Position numbers and translations under genes: made by a program. This document shows, one piece after another, positions 53,290 to 64,000 of a stretch of 64,000 bases of DNA. The stretch is from assembly GCA_034406715.1 (NCBI GenBank), contig CP137873.1, forward strand, positions 186,001 through 250,000, read 5' to 3'. How positions within the stretch are numbered: position 1 is the first letter of the stretch; every line of letters begins with the position of its first letter. The stretch comes from Rhodotorula mucilaginosa. Lineage: Eukaryota; Basidiomycota; Microbotryomycetes; Sporidiobolales; Sporidiobolaceae. Under the pieces are notes generated by a model, which saw only the letters and a program-made list of their open reading frames with translations, ran no database searches and was not told the DNA's origin.

Positions 53290-55540
53290 TCACAGGCACA
53301 ACCGCTCCTCGTGCCATTCGCTGTACCCAGGATGGGCTGAGCGGCAACTGCAGTCCCAGTCCCCGCATCCGACACCCCATTTCAGCTCGACTCCGACCGC
53401 CTGCTGGCAATACTGCACGGCGAGCTCGTCCTCGCGCGCTCGCTGCCACTTTTGCGTCAGGGTGCACGCTTCCTCAAAAACTTGCTGCGTTCCCGCCGGG
53501 CGAGGAGGAGGCGGCTTGGGAGGGTTTGCCCCGTCGCCATTCGCGTCGAGACCGAGGATCGGCGTCATCGCAGGCGGCTCGGCGAGGTCCAGGATCTCTT
53601 GCTGGATCTGTTCGAAGCTCGGCGCGTTCGGAGGGAGGTTGACCAGCAGGCGCACCGGGACGTGCGAGACTTGCGCGGACGAAAGGGTCAACAGGATCGC
53701 GCGGACGCGGGTGCGGAGCTCCGTCGGCGTCGCGTCGTCTTCTTCGTCCGCATTTGGATCGCCTATGACAACAGGATGACCAGATCAGGATGACCGGAGT
53801 GGATCATATACGTCCAGAGGGAACTCACGAGTGACCATCGTGAGGCGGAAGGCGCCGATCCAATTCGACAAGCTGCGTTTGAGCCTGAGACGACTCGCGA
53901 GTCGCGCAAGGGCCGGCAGACTCGGTACCTCCTTTCCCTTCTCCGGATCAAAGACGTCAAGCCACTCCAAGCTGGGCAAAAGTACGTGCAAACGGTCGAC
54001 GACTTCGTCGGAGCGGGCGGCGGTAGTCCCGCCGATGCAGAGGGTGGTCAGGCTGCCGGTAGCGAACGCGAGCGCCGTCGAGAGAGTCTGGGCATTGATG
54101 GCACACTTTTCCAAGTTCAGGGCGGTAAGCTCGGGCGAATTGCGGAACAGCGTCGCGAGCGACTCGGCCTTGAGGTTTTGCGCCGGCGGGACAAAATCGT
54201 CGTCTTCGTCGATGTACTGGAAGCCGAGCTGCCATCCGAGACCGATTTTCTTCACCTTCGGAGTCGCGACGATGAAGTGCGAATTGGTCGGAGCCGGCGG
54301 AATCCAGAAGGAGGGAGTCTGCTTCCCGGCGAGCAAGAGTTCCTGCAACGCCCGCAACCTGCGCAGGGACACACGCGTCAGCTTCGGGTGGCAGCACCCT
54401 ACTCAGATACAGACTGACTCGAAGGGGGCAGGGACATCCTTTTGTCCGGCCGCGTCGGGGGCGGGTGGCAAATACCGGTTCGCGGGATCCGCCTCGACGC
54501 CAAACAGCCAAAGGTGCTGCAGAGTTGCCGAGCACGCGCTCAAGAGCCCGAAGAGATTGCAACATTGGACGTTGTAGAGCTTGACGAGCCGCAGGTGGGG
54601 AAAGTGCGGCAAGACCGAGTCCGGAAGCGAGACGCCTGTCGAAGCAAGGCCAAGTCAGCCCCGCCTTTGGCGCCACGCGACCACCACGGGGAGTTACCTT
54701 GAAGCTTGAGCTTGGTCAACATTGACGCGTACGACGGCGTCGGGCTGGCGGGAGCGACTTGACTGAAAAAGTCGGGCAGGCGGCCGTCTCCGGAAATGTA
54801 CGAGCGAGACACGAGCAAAAGCTCTTCGAGGTCGGGGAGTGCGGCGAAGAACGGGGCGCCGGCAGGGAAACGGTCCGCATCGGTGACGATTTTGAGAGTC
54901 TTGAGGCGTACGGAGGCGAGCTCGGCAAAGTTTACCGTTTGGACGACGCAGGCGAGGGGAATATCAGGGTCTCCGAGAACGCTGCGCATGTTGCTCAGGT
55001 CGACTTTGAGGGTGCGCAGGCGACGGGCTCCATCTCGTTGAGAGATCTCGCGGTACACGTCCCGGAGCGCGAGGGTGGCCGCCGGTGGATCGTCGTCGAA
55101 GAACACGCAGTCGATGCTGAGGCCGAGCTCCCGCAGGAAACCCTGGAGGCGCCCGCCGCGCACGCAGTCAGCATCCTTCGAGTCCCCCGTCGCCGAGAGG
55201 ATCTAGTACTCACCTTGGCACGGCTGGCTGTGGTGCACATGCGCACATGCGCTCTGGCGGCGCCGATGTCGACGTGGTTCAGCTCATCCCACAGGTCGGG
55301 ACAATCGAGAATCGCTTTGCGCCACGCCGGGCAGACGTGGCTCGCGTAGACCAGATCGCTTTCCGAGGCGGTGCGCACGTGCCTCATCACGGCGAGGAAG
55401 AGCTCGAGCGGCAGTCCTCTGCCGTTGATGACGGACGTGAAGAACAAGCCCGCGAAGCCTTCATGCGCTGGCGGAACCCGGCCGTTCGCGCCCTCGGCAG
55501 CCTCGGACGGCTCGTGCTGGCCGTTTTTCGGGCTGTCCAT
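53290..55540 (-). CDS. F-box/leucine-rich repeat-like protein
   Basis: Five exons (55540-55214, 55142-54698, 54635-54419, 54358-53829, 53762-53290) sum to 1,992 nt, 663 residues, all phases agreeing. The first ATG of the frame is at 55540 (MDSPKNGQHEPSEAAEGANG). Residues about 40-90 are an F-box-like domain: LPLELFLAVMRHVRTASESD then LVYASHVCPAWRKAILDCPD LWDEL. The rest is LRR-like (LRTLKVDLSNMRSVLG, LEELLLVSRSY, LVKLYNVQCCNLFGLLSACS, LTALNLEKCAINAQTL). The last exon encodes a separate C-terminal region with EEACTLTQKWQRAREDELAV. F-box proteins serve SCF ubiquitin ligases. It is not obviously a paralogue of the F-box gene at 26 kb. Confidence 0.8.
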
Positions 55541-55908
55541 CGCGCTGGGGGCGTTGTCCTGAGGCTCAGCGTGACCCACGCCGTCGGACGCTAGCAGACG
55601 GACGGCCGCCGACTCACGCGTCAGCGCTGGGAGTGAGACCAAGAGGGAGCGACGACACAGCGCCTATGGTGGCTGGATACGCGGTACGCCCGCCCTGGTG
55701 TGGCGAGTATACCCGTGCACAGGAGTCTCTGACCTCGACCGACGGTGCGCGAGGTGGGGAGAAGAGCAAAAAACAGGAGTTCGAAGCGAGTGGAGCGCTC
55801 GAGCCTCCTCTGCTTCACTCACGATTGAAGAGAGTCAGCTGTAGTTGCTATAAGTTCGATTCACTTCTACTGTGAACAACAGTAAGGACAGTCAGGGGAG
55901 ACAAAAGT
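55541..55908. other. F-box gene promoter region / VWA8 3' flank
   Basis: About 370 bp between tandem minus-strand genes; no feature recognised. Confidence 0.35.
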
Positions 55909-58900
55909 TCAGAGACCGCGGTCAAGAGTCGAAGAGAGGATGGTCCGCAGCGTGCGCGCCAGGTCGCCCGTCTCGCGGACACAGAACGCCTTGCCCGGCA
56001 GGACCGTCGGCAGCCACTCGGTCTCGGCGCCTTCGCCGATGCCGAGGAGCGCGACGTGCACTTTCGAGTTGCGCGTGAGCGAGCGGCGGAGGTCCTCGGC
56101 CGTGATTCCGTAGCGGTCAAAGTTGGCGTCGGTGATTGCGATCACGATGTAGTCGTCTGTGTAGCAAGAGTCCGATGAGTCAGACACCGTCAAGTTGACG
56201 CCTTCGAGAGAAGGAGAAGCGGTTTCGAGCGGGGCGAGAACTAACCGGCATCGGTTTCTGCGACAGCATCGACAGCCTTGTTGATCGCGTTGAGCGTCTC
56301 GTCGCCAGGCCAGCAGTACTGAGCAATGAGCGACATCTTTTCGAGGATCTTCCATCGGTCCCCCGAGTTGGCGGGCAGCGCATCGACGTTGACGAGCGGG
56401 ATCTCGGCGGATTCGCCAGAGTGACCGACGAGGTCGAGGCGGAACTTGGGCTTGCCGGTCGCGGACAGTCGGTCAAACGCTTCGAGGATCATGACGACTG
56501 TGCGCGCAGGCCAAATGCGGCACGGGTCAGCACCGCCATCTTCCGCCTCGAGTCTAGCTGCGAAAGCTCACCTGCTTCGAGCGATCGCGTGAGACGCCCA
56601 TCTCCTTGATTACGGTACATTGACGCTGAAACGTCGACCACAAAGCGGATCCGCTTCGGTTTCAGTTGAGGTCGACCAGCCTCGGCTGCGGGCGCGAGGG
56701 GCCGCGTGAGCTCACTCGTGTGCTTGGTAGCGTCTTTGAGAGGGGACCGGCAACTCACGCTTCTCCATGCCTCGGCGCTTGTAGACGGTCGACTCGCCGG
56801 TGAGACCTTCCCCGAGACGGGTTTCGTCCAGCTCGCCATCGCTCTGACGCTTCAGCCAAACGCGTTCCTCCTCTTTCGCCTCGAGGTTTTCGAGGAAGGT
56901 GACGAGCTGGTGCACGTGGGCGGCGACGCGGTCGTGGTAGTACGAATACATGTTGGCCTGAGCGCTGCTCATGTCGAGCTCGGCGAGCTTTTGAGCCAGC
57001 TCTTTTCTGCAATAGGATCGATGTGAGCAAAGGGTGCGGGTTGGATCCTTTCGGAGCGCACACCGTACCTCGCCATATCACGCGCGCGGTCCTTGATCTC
57101 GTCAGGGACCTGCGCTTTGAGCGCGTCCGGGATCTGTCGTATGTCGTGACCCTTGTACAAACGCATGTAGCCGCCGCGACCGCCAAGTCCGGCCGTGTCG
57201 CGTCCGCCCGTGCCTCCGGCCCAGGTGTTGCCTCCGTGGTGCTCCTTGTTGTCCTGCTTGCCGAACTTGGGCCCGCTGAGGTCGGTCTGTCGCCCCTCCT
57301 TGACCGGGTCAAAGTCGATCTCCTTGGCGCGGCGCAGCTCCTCGACCGGCACTTCCTGTCCGCGGACAGCATCGACACCGACGTGAATCACGCCAAGCTT
57401 GTACCGCTTGAGCACAGCTGCGAGAGCGTCGATAGTCTCTGGACGGTGGATGTCAAAGTCGAAGAGGTTGCGGAGCGCCTGTTCGAGCGAGTCGGTCGGG
57501 AAGCGGCGCAAGTGGCGAACGAGGGCGAGCATCTCGCGGAGCGAGAAAGGGTATGACAGGGTGCCAGCCTGCGGATTTTTCCGGATCAGTATCCAAGAAG
57601 TACATCGGCAAGGATGTGCGAACGCACCTCGAATTCCTTGCGGAGATCGTTGAAAGCGAAAACCAGCGCTTTCAGCATGTCGGGCTCGAGCTCCGGCGCC
57701 AATTGTTGCAGGACCTTGAGTTCGCTCGCCGGATCGGGGTTCGCGATGGTGTACGTGCTGAACGCATCCCCGAGGTGGTTCAAGAACGGATTGCCAAGGA
57801 ACGGGTAGCCCGGCCTGTTGGCGAGGATGACGAGGCGGAAGTTGGGGTGAAGGATGATGTCCTCCTCCGACAATCCGGGCTGTCGACGCGGTCGGATCTT
57901 GCGACCGTCCGCAAGCGTCATCTCGCCGCGACTGGCGAGCGAGGCAAAGATCGCGACGACCTGCGGCGGCGCCTTGTCGACTTCGTCAACGACGATGACC
58001 CGCCCGAGCTTGACCGCACGGAGGAGGGCAGAATCGACGAAGCGGATGACACCGCCTTCGATCGAGGTCGTGTACATGAGCGACTGCGTGGTGGTGTCAC
58101 GGTGGAGTTGCATGTACTCGCGCGGGCGTCCCAGCAGGTGCAGGAGCTGGTCGATGATGCGGTTCTTCCCCGTGCCTTGGTTCCCGAGAAGGAGGATGTG
58201 CTGTCCGAGGACCTCGAGATCGACCGCGATGTCTCGAAGGTACCTCGTCTGCTGAGCGTTGTCGAGATAGCCGGGAACAAATGGAATGTGGGAAGCGCCG
58301 GCTTCGTCGTGCGCGAGGTCGAAGCGAGGGATCTCGTACGCCGCGTCCCTTGCGACGTCGGCTTCGAATGCGAGGTGCTTGTCGGACACTTTGACCGGCG
58401 AGAGTTGCTACACGTGGCGGCACAGTCAGTCCGAGTTTCACGTCAACAAATGAAGCTGAAGCTCACCGATTCTTTCGCTTCCTCCATGTACATCTCTTCG
58501 AACAAGTCGGCAATTGCTGCGCGCTCGGTATTCGGCAAGAAGTCGACGAGCAGAGCGCGTTCGAAAAGCGTCCGCAAGTTCTCCTTCGGGAAGCGAGAGA
58601 GGCGCTTCGCGATCCGGACGAGACTGGCCGTCCCGAGTCGGCGAGACTTGCTCCCCATCGCCACCGTCAAGCTGCGATAGCGTTGCGCAAACAGTTCGAT
58701 ATCGTCGACGAGCGATTCGGGGCAGCCGACGGCCAGGAGCAGAGCGCGCTCTTCCGCGAGGGGCATTGGGATCGTAGGCAGGGCGAGGATGTTGGCGGCC
58801 ACTTGCTCGGTGAGCCACTCGCTCGGAGGAGTCGCCTTGGTAGCGGTCGTAATGATCCGGAACGCCGGGTGGATCGGATCCAGAATCGACGACGCCGCAG

Positions 58901-60948
58901 CAGTCTCGCCGCGCAGGGTGAGGCGCTGGCCTTCCCACATCTCGCCTTCGCGGTCGTTGAGCAAGCGCGACAGCGAGTTGAAAGTCGGTCCGAGGGTATC
59001 GATGCCGTCCAACCAAACGAGGCGCCCTTCCTTGGCGCCGTGCACCAACGGAGCGGCTTCCCACCCCGTAACGCCACCTTGTCCGCCGACGACCCGACGC
59101 ATCCAGAGTTCGCGACCGCCGAGCTCCTTGTAGAGATGCACCGACTCGAGCTCGTATCCGAGCAAGGACGAGAATGTCGAAAGTACGAGAGACGTCGAAG
59201 CCGACGAGGATTGGACGGTCGGCGCCGACGGCACGAACGAGATGTCGAACGTCGACAGAGCATGAAGCTGAAAGAGCGAGGTGAGGAGGTGGGTAAAGCG
59301 CGGAGTGATGTGCAACGCGTCGTCGGATGTAGGTGGGAAAGTCGCAAATGGCAGCGGTCCGGCCGCGACCGTGACCTTGACGTTGTCGCAACCCTCCCTC
59401 GAGAACACGAGGCGGGCGGTCCTCTCCTCTACATCGGCCCGTTCGACGCTCTTGAGCCTCCATCCAAAGATACCATCCACGCTCTTGGCAGACTCTTCCG
59501 CAACGTCGATTTCCGCAAGACCCTCGGCCCAGGCCTCGAACCCGGCCGCCTTGAGCGCGTCTTCGAGGGCTCGGCGAGCCGGCAAGCCGGCGTAAGCGAG
59601 CGCAGGATGAGCGACGAGAAGGAGCTGGAGGAGATGTAGGGGCGAGACGTGCGCTTCGTTTGCAGGCGGAGGGAACACGGCCAAAAATCGAGCGAGTTTG
59701 ACGAGCGTCGTTTGTGGGAAGAGCGGGACTTCGGTCTTGGAGTCGGACTTGACGCCCGAGGCCATCTTGGCGCCTGCGGTAGGGTAACCAATCATTAGTT
59801 GATGCGTGTGGAACAGGACAGATTCGCAAGCCGACTCACGCATTTCCCGCGCAATCTGAAGACTGGCCATGACTTCTGCCATCTTGCCGATTACCTCGTC
59901 GACCTTGGGCGACACTGCTGCCGAATGGACGGCACGCAGTTTCCCGAGTTCCTGCCGTGCGAGAATCTTGGCTGCCTCGACGCCGTCGATGTAGCGAGCC
60001 TGGAAACGAGAGCGGAAGGGTGGATCGATCGGCAAGCCCGCATAGGGGGCTGTCCGAGAGAATCAGTTAGACATTGTAGCTAAACAAGTTGAAGAAAGGT
60101 ACTCACGGACGGGAACGCCGAGAGCGATGATCCGGAAGTCGGGGTGCGCGGGGATGAAGCCTGTCGTGTCCTCGCCGTTCTTGACCATAAGGTCGTACCG
60201 GCTCGCCGAGACGATGTGCGTCCCGTCTTCGAGGTTCATCTCGCGGTACTCGAGCAAGTTGTTCAAGAGCGGGAGGACTCCGCGCTCGACGCGCTCGATC
60301 CCATCAAGGAGGAGGACTTTGCCCTCTTTCGCTGCGCGGACGGCTCCGCTGTCGGTGTACTCGAGGACTCCGCCCGGTCGGATCTCGCGACCTTGTTTGA
60401 GCTCGGATTCGCCGACATCTCGGTGGAGGACGCAGATCTCGAAAGGTTTGTTCAGGAGGTGAAGGAACGTGAGCGCGAGTCGGCGCGTGAACGGTCCGGG
60501 CGAGGCGAGCAAAAACACATCCTGGTCTGTGTATACCCAGGTGTGTCAATTCCTCGCGATCAGGGTCAGAGAGGGAGCGGACATCCCACGCACGCAATTC
60601 CCACTTTTTCATGAGCCAGAGGATCTCGGCGGCGACGGCCGGGTCGGAATAGTCGAGGAGCAAGTCGTCTCTCGGCAACCGGTCCTTGTCGTCCGTCTCA
60701 TGGACCGGCAATCGCAACCCTTCGAGGGTCAAGTGGCCCAGCAGCGGCTGCGGCGCAATCTTGCTCAGAGCCGGCGACGACGAGAGTGTGGGGCTCGAAC
60801 CAGACGCCGCCGAGGAGGAAGAAGCGAGCGAGCGAGTGAGAGCCTGCAGGCGGTTCGCAGCTGCGGTCGAGTTGCCACCGGACGGACTCATGCTGTATCG
60901 TCCTGGGAAGCAGCGGATGCGTCTCAAAGAGAGCGCAGGAAGGAGCAT
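55909..60948 (-). CDS. VWA8: VWA8-type mitochondrial AAA ATPase with C-terminal von Willebrand A domain
   Basis: Dynein/midasin-like tandem AAA protein. The ATG at 60948 gives MLLPALSLRRIRCFPGRYS, an Arg-rich acid-free presequence fitting the mitochondrial matrix site known for VWA8; a second ATG at 60891 would remove it. Exon 1 joins exon 2 as WELHQDVFLLASPGPFTRRL, the first AAA module, followed by VLLLDGIERVERGVLPLLNN. A later AAA module has Walker A LLLGNQGTGKNRI and Walker B RVIVVDEVDKAPPQV (about 58260-57960). The family-specific GGNTWAGGTGGRDTAGLGGR motif lies near 57230-57170. The VWA domain has the MIDAS start RFVVDVSASMYRNQGDGR (about 56640-56590) and ends near IAITDANFDRYG. About ten exons and 1,550 residues, somewhat shorter than animal VWA8 (about 1,900). 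Confidence 0.87.
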
Positions 60949-61173
60949 TCGCTTACTTTTTTCTCTCTCTCCCCTCCGGAGAGGAGGAGCGGAACGCCAT
61001 CTCCGGCCTGCTTGCTCGCCGAGCCAAAATTCCGGCTACTTCGGCCACCTTTTCGTCCCGGATCCATAGCATCCGGAAAATAAAACGAGTTGCACAGAGA
61101 AACGCGACGGCTCACACAAGGAGGGACAAACACAGAGAGGAAAAAAATAGACAGAGAGGAGACGACCCAGCGC

Positions 61174-62459
61174 TCAAGAGTAGAACCTCCGGTTCTCGTT
61201 CTTGCCAAAGAGCGACTCGCGGATCTCGGGCAGCATCCGCTCCTGCAGCAACCGCAGCCGTTCGTCGAGCGTGTTGTTGACCGTGATCCGAGACCCGTAC
61301 CCGCGCAAGAGGACTCCGCCGTGCCTGTCGGGTTGCACACGTAAGCTTGGAGAGAAAATCCGGACAGAGACGCAAGGACGCACGACTTGTCACCGAGCTT
61401 GTCGTCGACCTCGTACTGCACCTCGAACCCTGCCTTGTCCTTGAACTCGCTCGCCGCCTCCTCGACCGCCTTTTGCAACAACTTCTGGTCTTTCGGTCGG
61501 CCCGAGACGGTAATGTCCTTCTCCATCAGGGTGTACAGAGCCTGTGCGACCCCGAGGTCAAAAAGAATCAGCCTTGGTTTTTGACAAGAGCTGCGTCTCG
61601 GCCCTCTGAAGAAAAAGGCGACTCGGTCCGGTCCGGGACGCACCTGCAGTACCAAGTTCTTGAGCAACTCCGCGTACTTTTTCTCGTCTTTGGTCACCTC
61701 TCCCAACTTGGCCTTGGCCTCGTCAAACACCTTCTCGAGCAACTCTTCGCGCTTCTCGAGTAGTTGCAGCCGCGCCTTGTTGTTCTGGTTCGAGATGGCG
61801 CTGCGCGAAGAGGTTGTTCGATCGCGGTTAGCAGGGTTGCGATTTTGTGCGGCGGACGACCTAAGTCCAACGCTCAGCTTGACAAGAGTCCGGGAGGGAA
61901 GAGCCTCCAGACCAACGTCGAGCAGAGGCAAAGAGCTCGACGACCGCTCACGCACATTTTCTTCTCAATCTCAGCCTGCTTCTTCTTCCGCTCAAAGTTG
62001 GCATCGATGTTGGCACTCTCTTGCCGGACGATTTTGCCCTGCAGAGCGTCGCAGTCCGAGTTAGCCCGCAGTTCTTCCTCTCACCACCGAAAAGCTCATG
62101 GTCATCCCGCCGCGTCCGATGCGGACCCCGCGGTTGACAAAGCAGCCGTGACCAGAGAGGGAAGAGCACTACGCGGCACGCACTTTTTCGATCGCAAACT
62201 CTTCGTCGGCCTTGACCTTGATCTCGCGAGCCTTTTCGAGCGCCTCCTGCTTGATGAACGCCGTCTGCAAGTACGATGGAGGGAGATCGTCATCAGCGTC
62301 ATTTCCTCCTCGACGAGAACCCTCTTTCCAAGGACCAAGTGATACTCGGGGGGAGAGTGACAAGTATCACTGGGGCCATGGGCAGGGTAAAGAGGAAAGG
62401 AGAGGACTGACCATCTTGCGCATCTCGCTGACGACTTCATCGTCGGTAAGGCCGGGCAT
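61174..62459 (-). CDS. VMA4: V-type H+-ATPase subunit E
   Basis: Peripheral-stalk subunit of the V1 sector, needed to couple ATP hydrolysis to proton pumping in vacuoles. At least six exons: MPGLTDDEVVSEMRKM (from 62459), TAFIKQEALEKAREIKVKAD, GKIVRQESANIDANFERKKK, IAISNQNNKARLQLLEKREE through AELLKNLVLQ, ALYTLMEKDITVSGRPKDQK through FEVQYEVDDKLGDK, and GGVLLRGYGSRITVNNTLDE to the C-terminal RRFYS, stop at 61174-61176. These are the standard subunit E blocks, including the C-terminal GG(V/I)...N.I..NNTLD..L motif. The N-terminal half is one long coiled coil. The stop lies only 226 bp from the VWA8 start. Confidence 0.92.
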
Positions 62460-63000
62460 TCTGTTTCGCACCCGCGGACACGGCGGTCAGACTTGGAATT
62501 CAGTAATCGTCCGACGCTGATTATGGCATGTGCTCCGTGCGCGGGCTGTAGAGGGAGCGAGGTGTCCGCCCTCCCTCTTGGTGGGGTAAACCGCTCCGTC
62601 CTGTGTACGACGGTTAGTCCGACCTCGTGCGCCCGCGATCGACCTTGCCGTGTATTGCGTGGGGTCTGATCCTGATGTTCTGCCTCGTCTAGTCGTCCTC
62701 CGCCAGCCCGAGAGATGAACCAGTCGTCGATCCGGCGAACATGACGATGGCCTCCGTTCGTCGTCGTCTCCCTCAAGCCGGGAAGCGTCCTCTAGCCCGA
62801 CCCTAGCCAGTGCTGTAATGGCTTCAATACTTTGACGGTAGACTCACGCTATTCGAGTGCGTGGGAGTGTGGAGTGCGGCTAAACTGCCAACTCACCGCC
62901 GCCTCATCAGGCACCTCGTCATTAATCGAACATTACAAACCGCTTGGTATTCAGATCCGAATACTTTTCACAACAATTCCTCAGATTACAGGCACGAGGG
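62460..63000. other. VMA4 promoter region / UBC6 3' flank
   Basis: About 540 bp between tandem minus-strand genes; nothing else is supported. Confidence 0.35.
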
Positions 63001-64000
63001 CTATACCAAGTGTCTTAACGCGACGGCACATACCGCCGCAAACACAGCGAGAGCGAGTAAACCTCGTCCGGTGGTGAGCTGGACGAGCCACTCGCGGCAG
63101 GACCGTCGAGGAGCAACGTCGCCCGCATTTTTCGGCGAGGAGCCCGTTGCTGCCCTATCCATCGGTGCAGCGGTAGTGGCTTCTTTTTCATCGCTTCCAT
63201 TCACGAGCTGCTCTGCAGAGAAACAAACGGGATTCGTCAGCCTCTTCACCATAGAAAAGAAAGCGAAGGAGAGACTGACCCCCGGCGGCGCCTTCCCCTC
63301 CCCCTGCGGTCCCGCCGGCTCCGGCGCCTTGCCACTCATATTCGGCAAGTCCTTCATCCGTTCGCCCGCATACTCGGGGAACAAGGTCCTGAATTTCGGT
63401 TGCGCGGCGTTCCAGGCGTGCGATTCCGCCGCGAGGGTTTTCCGTTCGCTGTCGGAGTGCTTGACAGCGCCGGTGGTGATCTCGTCGCTGAGCATGAAGC
63501 TCAACAAGCCGACGAGGATCGTGTCGACTGACCTGGAAGGGGAGCGACAGGGCGGGCAGATTCAATGCGTGGAAGCGAAGTGCCTGCGCCCTTTTACGGG
63601 GAGGGGAAGGACGCTCACCACGCCACGTTCCACGAGCCAGGGTGATATTCAGACATCGAGGTGCCTGCATCCCAAGTCCAGACTCCATGTTAGCTCCTGC
63701 CTGCCTCCGTCTTGACTCGATCCGGAAAAGAAGAAAAAGAAAGGCTGCTGCAAACGGACAGATGGACTTGTTCGGCTCGAACCGACCCGACGGGGTCATC
63801 ATCCGCAGTGCAGGCGGTGCAAAGGGATAGTCCTAACGGAATTGTTCGGGCGCGTCAGCTCCCGGTAGCGATGCGAGAGAATGAGAAGAAAAAAGGACGA
63901 GCGTTCGCTCACCTTTGGAAAGACGATGGTACCCCAGTACTCCCCGCCATCGTACGGCGTCTCGGGCGGTCCGCGGAAGATGTAATGCCATTCGAGGAGG
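63001..64000 (-). CDS. UBC6: UBC6-type ER tail-anchored ubiquitin-conjugating enzyme E2 (5' end cut by window edge)
   Basis: E2 of ER-associated degradation. At the window edge the minus strand reads [29 protein letters not shown], the E2-J/UBC6 hallmark; then [12 protein letters not shown] with the catalytic-cysteine segment, [11 protein letters not shown], and [20 protein letters not shown]. The C-terminus has a single hydrophobic segment ([20 protein letters not shown]) and stop at 63001, the expected tail anchor. Around 63215-63280 an intron-like stretch (GTCAGT...CTGCAG, 67 bp) also reads open; removing it exactly would shift frame before the anchor, so either it is retained or the true splice sites differ. 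The start codon lies beyond 64000. Confidence 0.88.

Noticed and set aside
51983-53467. Longer desaturase N-terminus extending to 53467
   Set aside because: It would run across the desaturase promoter and into the F-box gene region with no conserved sequence; the ATG at 52927 starts the family-like protein.

Overview
The window looks like nuclear DNA of a GC-rich basidiomycete yeast, most probably a red yeast of the Microbotryomycetes/Sporidiobolales type. This is inferred from GC-rich coding sequence, many short introns (about 45-110 bp) with GTGAGT/GTGCGT donors and CTGAC-like branch points, dense gene spacing, and typical basidiomycete orthologues (URB1, MED8, VMA4, UBC6, sphingolipid delta-4 desaturase). 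Every splice model here was read by eye from codon phase and splice consensus; no transcript or database search was available.

Layout. 1-16.2 kb is housekeeping: two tandem GNAT acetyltransferases (-), alanine aminotransferase (-), the large ribosome-biogenesis gene URB1 (-), mitochondrial ribosomal protein mL58 (+), acyl-protein thioesterase (+) and a mitochondrial PaaI/4HBT thioesterase (+). 16.7-34.0 kb is an accessory cluster: seven tandem, same-strand, two-exon genes for MATH-like plus BTB proteins in two subfamilies (order 1-1-2-1-2-1-2), with an F-box/LRR-like gene divergent from copy 4 and decayed F-box copies at the matching place beside copies 1, 2 and 6. 34.4-39.7 kb holds a divergent MED8 / SNM1-Artemis-type nuclease pair. 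39.8-43.4 kb holds an unrecognised gene with an internally duplicated helical domain. 44.0-46.7 kb holds a decayed psi-producing-oxygenase-like fatty-acid dioxygenase. 46.7-49.6 kb is gene-poor, with a tRNA-Arg(UCU), a degenerate tRNA copy and a duplicated fragment of the desaturase gene. 49.6-64 kb returns to dense genes: an unrecognised 304-residue protein, sphingolipid delta-4 desaturase, an F-box/LRR protein, mitochondrial VWA8, V-ATPase subunit E and UBC6 (cut by the window end).

The most notable system is the MATH-BTB/F-box cluster. Both partners are classical substrate adaptors of cullin-RING ubiquitin ligases (BTB for CUL3, F-box for CUL1). All seven MATH-BTB copies keep full open frames after splicing, whereas three of four F-box copies have decayed. 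The cluster appears to have grown by duplication of a [subfamily-1 - F-box - subfamily-2] unit. The subfamily-2 genes all use a GC-AG intron at exactly the position where subfamily-1 genes use GT-AG. No retroelement, LTR element or CRISPR array was recognised.
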